In this document: positions 1-6,794 of the stretch, piece by piece
Position numbering within the stretch: position 1 is the first letter of the stretch
How the letters are laid out: each line of letters starts with the position of its first letter
From: an uncultured Bacilli bacterium
Lineage (GTDB): Bacteria; Bacillota_I; Bacilli_A; RF39; UBA660
DNA length: 15,447 nucleotides
Direction of reading: 5' to 3'
Assembly: GCA_934085635.1 (NCBI GenBank)
Contig: CAKOHL010000017.1
Span: forward strand, 1 to 15,447
Made by a program: the position numbers and the translations under genes
The notes under the pieces: model-generated
Database searches by the model: none
What the model was told of the DNA's origin: nothing
The model's input: only the letters and a program-made list of their open reading frames with translations

Positions 1-486
1 GATGTACCAAAGTCTAGTGCAAAAACAGACACAGTGCTAGCTAAAAATATAAGTTTAGCAAAAGGAGCAACACATACTTATAAAGTTATATTTAATTATA
101 GTAATAGTGATACTGTTGACCAATCTGAGGATATGAAGAAAGTTTTAAGTGGTAATATATTTATAGAAAAATATGAAACTTATACAGTTAAACTTAATAT
201 TACACCTGATGGCGTTGTTTTAAATGATTCAAATGTTTATACTGTTCAAGTTGAAAAAGGCGCTGATGCAACATTCAATATTAGTTATAGTGGTCAAGTT
301 GGAGGTTCATTAACCAGTGATAGTTGTAATGGTGTAGTAGGTTATATGAATGTAGTTGGAGCTTCAATTGATAAATTTATTAATTCTTACACAGTTAAAA
401 ATGTTAATGAAAACAAAACGTGTAATATTACAGTTAAACGTACTGATGCTGATTATAGTATGGATGTTGGAGAATATGATGATTAA
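1..486 (+). CDS. Secreted surface protein, C-terminal part (5' truncated by window)
   Basis: The frame is open from base 1 to TAA at 484-486, giving 161 residues; a GTG at 34 is only an internal codon and the real start lies upstream. The visible part begins with a beta-rich stretch (about residues 12-58) reminiscent of TasA/camelysin-type or SipW-dependent secreted proteins. A module follows (about 60-150) with alternating Val/Thr/Tyr beta strands and exactly two cysteines, in SCNG and TCN contexts. The same module, with the same cysteine placement, occurs in the surface protein at the right end of the window (codons 473-547). The end is acidic (MDVGEYDD), with no LPXTG motif and no terminal membrane helix. 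Export and surface location are inferred from composition and from the paralogous module, since the signal peptide is outside the window. The exact family is not recognised. Confidence 0.6.
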   Translation, partial: DVPKSSAKTDTVLAKNISLAKGATHTYKVIFNYSNSDTVDQSEDMKKVLSGNIFIEKYETYTVKLNITPDGVVLNDSNVYTVQVEKGADATFNISYSGQVGGSLTSDSCNGVVGYMNVVGASIDKFINSYTVKNVNENKTCNITVKRTDADYSMDVGEYDD

Positions 487-490
487 ATAA

Positions 491-525
491 AGATTTCAAG
501 ATAAAAATAATCTTGAAGTTTTTTT
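491..525 (+). terminator. Intrinsic terminator of the surface protein gene
   Basis: A perfect 8-bp stem TTCAAGAT/ATCTTGAA (495-502 with 510-517) encloses the loop AAAAATA. It can be extended by weak A-U and G-U pairs, and a run of seven T follows at 519-525. It begins 8 bases after the stop codon. Confidence 0.85.
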
Positions 526-543
526 CGTACTTGTATGATAAAG

Positions 544-572
544 TTTACTTTTATATGTAAATATGGTACAAT
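544..572 (+). promoter_or_regulatory. Sigma-A type promoter of the LTA-synthase-like gene
   Basis: The -35 element is TTTACT (544-549), the spacer is 17 bp, and the -10 is TACAAT (567-572). The predicted transcription start is about 578-580. This falls on the GTG at 579 and only 9 bases before the ATG at 588, so the mRNA would have almost no leader. Confidence 0.55.
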
Positions 573-578
573 TATGAT

Positions 579-2531
579 GTGATTCAGATGAAGAAAGAAG
601 TAAAAAAAAGAAATAATATAGTTAAAGATATATTTAATAAGATTAAGAAATTTGTTAGTGAGTATAAGAGGGAGATTTTTTTGTGTGTTCCTTTTGTTCT
701 TATGGATTTATTTACTAGAATACTTGGTTATAAGATTCACTTTTTTGGTATTTATAGATTAGTACCTAATTTGTTTAGTGTGCTTTGGATTTTTCTTATG
801 CTTAGTATTGTTTTGAGTGTTAAGAAAAAAGCAGGTAAACCTTTGTATATAGTGTTTTTTATAATTGGTTTTGCACTTTTTACTGTTAATAATATTTATT
901 ATAGTATGACTAGTTCGTTTTTTGATTTTTCTCTTGTTTTATTAGCAGGAGAAGGGTCTGGTTATTTTATGGATGCTATTGTTAATTGCAATCCAGTTGT
1001 GTACGTGCTTATGGTACTTATATTAGTAGTGTTTGGATTTACTTTGAAGTATTTTCCTAATAATGAAAAGAATAATTATAAGTATATAGGTATTGCTTTA
1101 GTAGTGTTTGTTATTTTGCATACACTTACACCTTTCTTGTTAGGTAAGAAGGATAAAGAACTTACTTGGTCTACTTGGAAGAATCCTAGAAATATTTATA
1201 TTAGTTTTAATGATAATAATAAGAGTATGACTATAACTGGTTTGTATGAGTATAGTTTTAGAAATTTTTATATTACATTTTTAAAGCCTAAGAAGACTAC
1301 CAGTGAGGAAGAGATTAATTTTTTAGATGATATTTATAATATGGAAGATACTAAAGTTAGTGATAAGTATACTGGTATTTTAAATGGTAAGAATCTTATT
1401 ATTTTACAGTTAGAGGGTTTAGATTCTTGGCTTCTTAATAAAAATGATACACCTAATTTGTATAAGCTTATGAATAATAGTATTAATTTTACTAATCATT
1501 ATTCTTATTATAATGGTGGGGGAAGTACTTTTAATTCAGAGTTTGCTGTTAATACTGGGTTTATTACACCTCTTAGTTATACTAAGAATGCTTATTCTTT
1601 TAGTAAGAATACTTTTCCTAATACACTTGCTAAGTTATTTAAGAAAGAGGGATATGCTGTTAATGCGTTTCATATGAATACTAGTGAGTTTTATAGTAGG
1701 GGAGCTAATTATAAAAATTGGGGTTATGATAATTATTATGGCCTTGTTGATATGTATGATTATAAGAATAAAGAGTATGAACTTGATAGAGAGTTAATTC
1801 TTAATGAAGATTTTAGTAATAGAATGTTTGAGAGTGAAAAGTTTGTGGATTATATTATTACTTATACACCACATTTACCTTTTAGTACAGAAAAGGGGGC
1901 TTGTAAGACTTTGATTACTATGGATGCATTAGAGGAACTAGGAGTTACCAAACTTCCTAAGGATTATGTTCTTCCTACACTTTCAGAAGAGGATTGTGCG
2001 AGAAGACAAGCTAAGGAAACTGATTATATGGTTGGGCTTCTATTAGAAAAGTTAGAGGAAAAAGATTTACTATCTAAAACGGCATTAGTAGTGTTTACAG
2101 ATCATTATTTATATACATTAAGTGATCAAAGTATTTTAGATAAGTATAAAGATACAAGTAATAATTTAATTAATCATACACCATTCTTTATATATGATGG
2201 TAAGACCAAGAAGACAGTTAAGGATGTTACTTCACAACTTAATATATTACCAACACTTCTTAATTTATATGGTATGGATTATAATTCTAATAATTATATT
2301 GGATTAAATGCTCTTAGTAAGAACTATAATGGTTATGTATTCTTTAGTGATTATAGTTGGTATAATGGTAAAGTTTATACTGTAGGTGGAGAGGTTGTTA
2401 ATAATAAGTATATTAAGTCTGAGGAGTTAGAAAATATGAATCATTATATTAGTGAGTTAATTAAGAAGAATGATTTGACTCTTAAAGTAGATTATTTTAA
2501 AGATAAGGGTAAGCTTGATGATAGTAAGTAA
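579..2531 (+). CDS. LTA synthase family phosphoglycerol transferase (membrane sulfatase-fold)
   Basis: This is a membrane enzyme of the LtaS/sulfatase-fold family, which moves glycerol-phosphate from phosphatidylglycerol onto a growing polymer at the outer face of the membrane. A basic N-terminus is followed by about five hydrophobic segments (roughly residues 33-50, 62-81, 88-107, 137-157, 167-188). The extracellular catalytic domain runs from about 268 to 610. Family metal and catalytic residues are visible: Glu279 (QLEGLDSW), nucleophile Thr317 (GGGSTFNSEF), His432 (PHLPF) and Asp508-His509 (FTDHYLY). At 650 residues the length is normal. The start is GTG at 579 or ATG at 588; neither has a Shine-Dalgarno, and the next Met (residue 42) lies inside a membrane segment. 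The 3' end overlaps acpS by 14 bases. The polymer could be LTA or another phosphoglycerol polymer; the sequence does not settle which. Confidence 0.88.
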   Translation: MIQMKKEVKKRNNIVKDIFNKIKKFVSEYKREIFLCVPFVLMDLFTRILGYKIHFFGIYRLVPNLFSVLWIFLMLSIVLSVKKKAGKPLYIVFFIIGFALFTVNNIYYSMTSSFFDFSLVLLAGEGSGYFMDAIVNCNPVVYVLMVLILVVFGFTLKYFPNNEKNNYKYIGIALVVFVILHTLTPFLLGKKDKELTWSTWKNPRNIYISFNDNNKSMTITGLYEYSFRNFYITFLKPKKTTSEEEINFLDDIYNMEDTKVSDKYTGILNGKNLIILQLEGLDSWLLNKNDTPNLYKLMNNSINFTNHYSYYNGGGSTFNSEFAVNTGFITPLSYTKNAYSFSKNTFPNTLAKLFKKEGYAVNAFHMNTSEFYSRGANYKNWGYDNYYGLVDMYDYKNKEYELDRELILNEDFSNRMFESEKFVDYIITYTPHLPFSTEKGACKTLITMDALEELGVTKLPKDYVLPTLSEEDCARRQAKETDYMVGLLLEKLEEKDLLSKTALVVFTDHYLYTLSDQSILDKYKDTSNNLINHTPFFIYDGKTKKTVKDVTSQLNILPTLLNLYGMDYNSNNYIGLNALSKNYNGYVFFSDYSWYNGKVYTVGGEVVNNKYIKSEELENMNHYISELIKKNDLTLKVDYFKDKGKLDDSK

Positions 2532-2871
2532 TGGTATAGATATTGTAAGTGTAAGTAGTTTAGAGAAAGTGAGTAATTATAAAAAGATATTTACTTCTAA
2601 TGAGATGGAGTATTTTGATAGTCATAAGAGTATTCAGACAAAAGCAGGAGTGTATGCTGCTAAGGAAGCTGTTTTAAAGAGTCTTGGAGTAGCGCTTAAT
2701 GTTTATAGTTTGCTTCTTATTGAAGTTGTTCATATTAATTACAAGCCTTTTCTTAAATTTTATGGAGAGTTAAATGAGTATATAAAAAAAGAAGGGCTAG
2801 AGTTTAGCCTTTCTATATCTCACGATGAGGATTATGCAATTGCTAGTGTAATTTGTTATAAAGTTAACTAG
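2518..2871 (+). CDS. acpS: Holo-[acyl-carrier-protein] synthase AcpS
   Basis: AcpS transfers 4'-phosphopantetheine from CoA to the conserved serine of carrier proteins in the cytosol. The product has 117 residues, the usual AcpS length. Family signatures are present: GIDIV with Asp8, AAKEAVLKSLG with Glu50 and Lys54, and the C-terminal SISHDEDYA. ATG 2518 is chosen over an in-frame TTG at 2515 because AAGGG (2505-2509) lies 8 bases upstream and MIxxGIDIV is the usual family N-terminus. The gene overlaps the preceding transferase by 14 bases, which suggests translational coupling. It converges with, and overlaps by 8 bases, the last gene of a carrier-protein operon on the other strand. It is therefore well placed to prime that operon's DltC-like carrier, although it probably also serves fatty-acid ACP. 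The coding sequence contains two terminator hairpins, one per strand. Confidence 0.93.
   Translation: MIVSNGIDIVSVSSLEKVSNYKKIFTSNEMEYFDSHKSIQTKAGVYAAKEAVLKSLGVALNVYSLLLIEVVHINYKPFLKFYGELNEYIKKEGLEFSLSISHDEDYAIASVICYKVN
2784..2813 (-). terminator. Intrinsic terminator of the Dlt-like operon, inside acpS
   Basis: Read on the minus strand, stem GGCTA/TAGCC (2809-2805 with 2799-2795) has loop AACTC. GAA/TTC pairs outside an A-C mismatch, and seven T (2790-2784) follow. It lies about 50 bases past the stop codon of the SGNH gene and entirely within the acpS coding region on the opposite strand. Confidence 0.75.
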
Positions 2872-2880
2872 CAATTTTTT
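2838..2880 (+). terminator. Intrinsic terminator built into the 3' end of acpS
   Basis: AATTGCTAGT (2838-2847) pairs perfectly over 10 bp with ACTAGCAATT (2867-2876). The interval can add three inner pairs past a bulge, and a run of six T ends at 2880. The left arm and loop are acpS codons, and the acpS TAG stop is part of the right arm. Confidence 0.75.
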
Positions 2881-3799
2881 CATATTCTAATATATTTCTT
2901 GTCCATTCACTATAGTTTATATCATTTCTATGATCTGGTAAGTTATATTTTTCTTTTAGGTATTTTCCTAAGTATATGCTTTCTTTTTTAGCACCTTGGA
3001 AGTTTAAATGATCTCCTTTGTCAGAAGTATCAGTTTGCCAGTCAATGTCTATAATGTTGTCTATATTTAAATCTATATAATCTATTTTATTTGCATCTGC
3101 ATATTTTTTTAATGTTTGATATTTACTATAGTTATAGTTTACTTGACTAGTTGCACTTACTAGTACAAATTTAATGTTGTTTTCTTCACATTTTTTTCTC
3201 ATCATTTCTAAGTATTTATAGTTTCCTTCTGGAATATAAGTGCTCTTGCTATTATGTTTCATATAGTCTTTAGAACTTACTGATTTAACACTTCTTTTAA
3301 GCATATATCCTTTCATAGGATCTGTGTATTTATAGTCTTTACTACTTTTTAAGTCATTTATGTTTAAGTTTTTCCATCTGTTATGGTATTCAAAGAAAGG
3401 AAATGTTTTTTCAAGTTTACTTATTATATCTTTTTTTAGTGAGTATTTTCTAAATAGAGCATTTGTTTCTAGCACTACTATTTTTGGTTTTTGTTTTTCT
3501 ATTGATTTTTCTAAGAATTTGTATGAGTCAAACATTCTTTGAGCGTGCGTTCCACATACGTAAGAAGTGAATCCATTTTCTTTGTACATTAGTAGGGGAA
3601 TGAATGAACTGTATGTAAGAGAGTCTCCTATGAATATTACATCAAGTGTGTTTTCTTTTTCTCCAAGTATTCCATTTGCTTTTATGTCCATCATTCCTGA
3701 AGTTATGCTGTTGTTTTTAGGAGTAAATAGTTTACCAAGTATTATTATAAATACAATTAGTATTATAGAAAATATTATAGGTTTTAAATAATTTTTCAT
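2864..3799 (-). CDS. SGNH-fold, DltD-like membrane-anchored partner of the MBOAT
   Basis: The product has 311 residues. One N-terminal membrane helix (about 7-25) is followed by an extracellular SGNH/GDSL-type domain. The nucleophile block is FIGDSLT with Ser60, and the C-terminal catalytic block is DHLNFQGA with His264. Such proteins (DltD, AlgJ/AlgX, PatB types) work outside the cell with an MBOAT acyltransferase to deliver, or control removal of, acyl groups on surface polymers. The start has an excellent AGGAGG (3805-3810) 5 bases upstream, overlapping the MBOAT stop codon region; the two genes are 11 bases apart and so co-transcribed. It is the last gene of the five-gene operon, the position DltD holds in classical dlt operons. 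Sequence identity to true DltD looks low, so the role is assigned from fold motifs and context. Confidence 0.82.
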   Translation of the reverse strand: MKNYLKPIIFSIILIVFIIILGKLFTPKNNSITSGMMDIKANGILGEKENTLDVIFIGDSLTYSSFIPLLMYKENGFTSYVCGTHAQRMFDSYKFLEKSIEKQKPKIVVLETNALFRKYSLKKDIISKLEKTFPFFEYHNRWKNLNINDLKSSKDYKYTDPMKGYMLKRSVKSVSSKDYMKHNSKSTYIPEGNYKYLEMMRKKCEENNIKFVLVSATSQVNYNYSKYQTLKKYADANKIDYIDLNIDNIIDIDWQTDTSDKGDHLNFQGAKKESIYLGKYLKEKYNLPDHRNDINYSEWTRNILEYEKIAS

Positions 3800-3810
3800 T
3801 TTTTCCTCCT

Positions 3811-5400
3811 TTAGAAACTTGCGTACATAGGGTCAACTGGTGTATAAGGCCCTAGATAAGCACCAAATATTAGTAAGTAGAATATTAATAGATAGTATAT
3901 TGCCCATTTTATTATTATATTTTTTTTACTTATTTCTTCTCTAACAGATATATTTTTTTCGTTTAAAATTCCTATTATAAATACCATTATGATTGTTAAA
4001 ATGATTATTATTATGTCTTTAGAGTCTAGTCCTAGTTTTAGGAATGTATGATTATATAGAAATTTTAAATTAAAGTTAGTGAATATTTCTTTTATTATGT
4101 ATAGCGCACTTTTAAGTGATGTAGCTCTGAAGAATATTTCTCCAAATATAACTATTATAGTTGTTTTTGTTATTGATAATACTTTTATTATAAAGTTATC
4201 TTTGTTTATGTTTGACTTTGTATAAAACGAATTTAATAGGGGACTAAATATGTTTCCAAGCAAAATAAATGTAAAGTGGTATAGTCCGAATGCTATGAAG
4301 TTATAATTAGCGCCGTGCCATAAACCATTACTTAGCCAGACTAGTAATAAGGCAACTGTCCCGCTTATTAATGGTCCAAAGTGGTTACCAAGTTTTTTTC
4401 TCATTTTAGATGTTAGGTTTCTTGAGAATTTTGATAGTGATACTGGATAAAATATGTAGTCTTTGAAGAAAGTACCAAGTGTTACGTGCCATCTACTCCA
4501 AAAGTCACTTATGCTCCTTGAGAAGAATGGCCTTTTGAAGTTTTCTGGAAGAGTGATTCCAAATATTTCAGAAGTACCTATTACTATATCCATTATTCCT
4601 GAGAAGTCCATATATAGTTCTATTACATAAAGTATTATTCCTATAAATAGAACTCCACCATCATATTTAAAATAGTTAGTGAAGATAGGCTCGATAACAT
4701 TGTGAATTCTGTTTGCAACAACAAATTTTTTAATTAGTCCATATGTTATTCTTTGTAGTCCAAATGTTAAATTTTTATAATTAATTTTATTTCCAGCATA
4801 TAAACTTTCCTTTATTTCATTATATCTTGTTATTGGTCCTTCCATAAGTTTAGGAAAGAACGTTAGATATAGTGATAGTTTAAGTATGTTATTTTCTTTT
4901 TCACACTTACCATTATATACATCTACTAAGTAGCTTATACCTTCTAGTGTGTAGAAACTTATTCCTATAGGCGCTATTAAGTTTGAAAAATGGATTTTAA
5001 AGTTTACGTTCAATATCTTCATTAAGTCATTAAAACTTATTGTTATAAAGTTTAAGTATTTAGTTAGTATTAGTGTGATTAATAAAGATATTATACCTAT
5101 AATTAAAGTAAGTTTTCTTTTCTTTAAATATTTCTTTTTAATTATTTTTCTTTCTTCTTTTTCTAATGATTCTGTTAGTAGTTTTTCTTTGTCTTTAAGT
5201 TTACTTAATATTTTAGTTATTATGTATATAAGTATTGTACTAATTAGAGAGTAAGTTATTAAGTATGAACTTATTGAGTAAAAAAATATGTAACTAGAAA
5301 GTAATAAGACAATGTATCTATATTTTTTTGGAGATATAGAATATATAATAATTACTAAGGGCAAAAAAAGAAGAAGATAAGTTAAATCACTATACTGCAT
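3811..5400 (-). CDS. MBOAT O-acyltransferase, DltB/AlgI-like
   Basis: This is a 529-residue polytopic membrane protein with roughly ten or more hydrophobic segments. MBOAT hallmarks are present: GPITRYNEI (188-196), FWSRWHVTLGTFFKDY (300-315, with His305) and the catalytic-histidine segment NGLWHGANYNF (358-368, His362). In DltB-type systems the MBOAT takes an aminoacyl group from the carrier protein at the inner face and passes it across the membrane. Here its gene directly follows the carrier gene with 1 base between stop and start, and a GAGGAA-type site lies in the end of the carrier gene. The C-terminus is PVDPMYASF, with Tyr526 four residues from the end, resembling the FIYFQF-type tails of DltX and related MBOATs. 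No separate DltX gene is present. The acyl group it moves is not established and need not be D-alanine. Confidence 0.9.
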   Translation of the reverse strand: MQYSDLTYLLLFLPLVIIIYSISPKKYRYIVLLLSSYIFFYSISSYLITYSLISTILIYIITKILSKLKDKEKLLTESLEKEERKIIKKKYLKKRKLTLIIGIISLLITLILTKYLNFITISFNDLMKILNVNFKIHFSNLIAPIGISFYTLEGISYLVDVYNGKCEKENNILKLSLYLTFFPKLMEGPITRYNEIKESLYAGNKINYKNLTFGLQRITYGLIKKFVVANRIHNVIEPIFTNYFKYDGGVLFIGIILYVIELYMDFSGIMDIVIGTSEIFGITLPENFKRPFFSRSISDFWSRWHVTLGTFFKDYIFYPVSLSKFSRNLTSKMRKKLGNHFGPLISGTVALLLVWLSNGLWHGANYNFIAFGLYHFTFILLGNIFSPLLNSFYTKSNINKDNFIIKVLSITKTTIIVIFGEIFFRATSLKSALYIIKEIFTNFNLKFLYNHTFLKLGLDSKDIIIIILTIIMVFIIGILNEKNISVREEISKKNIIIKWAIYYLLIFYLLIFGAYLGPYTPVDPMYASF

Positions 5401-5401
5401 C

Positions 5402-5632
5402 TTAATCTTCCTCTTTTAGTTTATTTATTAAAGAAAGCATACTTTTAACTGAATTAAAGTTAGTTGGCACGATTTCTACAGTTGGCACGACTACATCAAA
5501 TTCATCTTCAATGTCAGCAATTAGTGATAGGATAGATAATGAATCTAAATAGTGATCATCTATTAATGTTTCACAGTTTTCATAATCTATTCCTGGTTTT
5601 ATGTTTTCTAGTATTTCTAATAATTCTTCCAT
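5402..5632 (-). CDS. DltC-like acyl/aminoacyl carrier protein
   Basis: This is a small acidic carrier protein of 76 residues from ATG 5632. An in-frame ATG 15 bases earlier (5647) would give 81 residues. I prefer 5632 because GGAGG (plus-strand 5641-5645) sits 8 bases upstream of it and the earlier ATG overlaps that very site. The phosphopantetheine site is LDSLSIL, Ser31 in this numbering. The surrounding pattern DSLSILSLIADIEDEFDV followed by VP..E..P.NF.S matches DltC (D-alanyl carrier protein) more closely than fatty-acid ACP. The start is 1 base past the stop of the decarboxylase gene. It should carry the amino acid activated by the ligase in the same operon and hand it to the MBOAT. AcpS, encoded convergently, is the likely phosphopantetheinyl transferase. 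Confidence 0.9.
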   Translation of the reverse strand: MEELLEILENIKPGIDYENCETLIDDHYLDSLSILSLIADIEDEFDVVVPTVEIVPTNFNSVKSMLSLINKLKEED

Positions 5633-5633
5633 T

Positions 5634-6794
5634 TTATTTACCTCCATATCTAGGACAATTAAGTTTATAAGTACTTATTTTATCCCTTACTAGTGAGCAT
5701 TTCCCGTCATTTACTAAAATTATTTTTGGCATATCTCTACTTAGAAATAGGTTTATTCCTTCTGTTACTGAATAGGCTCCTACATTTTTAAATATAAAAG
5801 TGTCTCCAATATTTAGTTTAGGTACTTTTGCTCCTTTAAGTATTATATCATTAATTGTGCAAAGTGAACCAAATAAATTAACTATTTCTTCTTCTTTTTC
5901 ATTTTTATTAAGTATTTCATAATAGGGTGTCATCATTCCCATAGAACCACCATAATATACTAAGTGATTTATTCCACCGTCTAATATTACATATTTTCCT
6001 GTTTTGTTTTCTTTTTTATCAACTACACTAGTTATGTATACGCCACAAGAAGCGACCATACTTCTACCTATTTCTAATATTATTTCTTTACCTTTTAGGT
6101 AGTTAGATGTAATAATATTTATTTCATTTAGAAATTCATCTTCATTAAAGTATTCATTTTGAAAGTAGTATACTGGAAGACCAGGACCATATTCAATTTC
6201 TTTAATGTCTACACTATATTTTTCCTTTATATTTAAGCATATTTCACTTAGCATTTTTATTTCTTTTTCTATTCTTTTTATACTGTGTTTTTGAGTTCCA
6301 CTAAAGAATTCAATTCCAGATAGAGTCATATATTCATTTAAGTTTTCTATTATGTATTCTAACTCTTCGTAAGTAATTCCAAATTGATTACCACTTGTTA
6401 TTCTAGGAAGTATGTTTATTTTTCTTTTGTATTTTTCTGATAATTCTTTTAATAGTTCAAACTGGTGAATACTTTCTATTGTGTACCTTAGTATGTCTGT
6501 TTCATTTTCAAATATATAATTAAATTCTTCATAACTTTTGTTAACACCACTTAGTACCATTTTGTTTGCAGGTACGTTATTATTTTTACATATCATATAT
6601 TCTCCAAATGAACATATTTCAATTCTTTCTACTTCTTCAGTTATTTCCCTTATTACAAATGAATTAGCTTTTATTGCATAGCATAGATTACCTTTTAAGT
6701 TTTCTCTTAGGTATTTAATTCTTTCTTTTAGAATATTTATATTGTAAACAAATAGGGGAGTAGAGTACTCTTTAATTATTTTATTGTAATCCAT
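5634..6794 (-). CDS. Fold-III PLP-dependent amino acid decarboxylase (LysA/BtrK-like)
   Basis: The product has 386 residues: an alanine-racemase-type TIM barrel followed by a beta domain. The PLP lysine is Lys42 (CYAIKAN). The FSGTQ loop (164-168) and EIGR (241-244, normally EPGR) are phosphate-binding segments. GSLCTIND (309-316, Cys312) matches the GPxCESxD loop of diaminopimelate/ornithine decarboxylases, and Tyr341 in GAYS matches their C-terminal tyrosine. These point to decarboxylase rather than racemase. It is shorter than typical LysA and has Thr where LysA has the substrate-recognising Glu after the cysteine, so it is probably not a diaminopimelate enzyme. Its start lies inside the end of the ligase gene (14-base overlap, RBS GGAGGA) and its stop abuts the carrier start. 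By analogy with BtrK and the exosortase-locus decarboxylases it may act on a carrier-bound amino acid; that is inference. Confidence 0.82.
   Translation of the reverse strand: MDYNKIIKEYSTPLFVYNINILKERIKYLRENLKGNLCYAIKANSFVIREITEEVERIEICSFGEYMICKNNNVPANKMVLSGVNKSYEEFNYIFENETDILRYTIESIHQFELLKELSEKYKRKINILPRITSGNQFGITYEELEYIIENLNEYMTLSGIEFFSGTQKHSIKRIEKEIKMLSEICLNIKEKYSVDIKEIEYGPGLPVYYFQNEYFNEDEFLNEINIITSNYLKGKEIILEIGRSMVASCGVYITSVVDKKENKTGKYVILDGGINHLVYYGGSMGMMTPYYEILNKNEKEEEIVNLFGSLCTINDIILKGAKVPKLNIGDTFIFKNVGAYSVTEGINLFLSRDMPKIILVNDGKCSLVRDKISTYKLNCPRYGGK

Noticed and set aside
5634..6794. Alanine racemase (which would make D-Ala for a normal dlt operon) or LysA
   Set aside because: The GSLCTIND and GAYS blocks and the EIGR motif match fold-III decarboxylases, not alanine racemase. 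LysA is disfavoured by the shorter length and by the missing Glu after the loop cysteine, though substrate cannot be proven from sequence.
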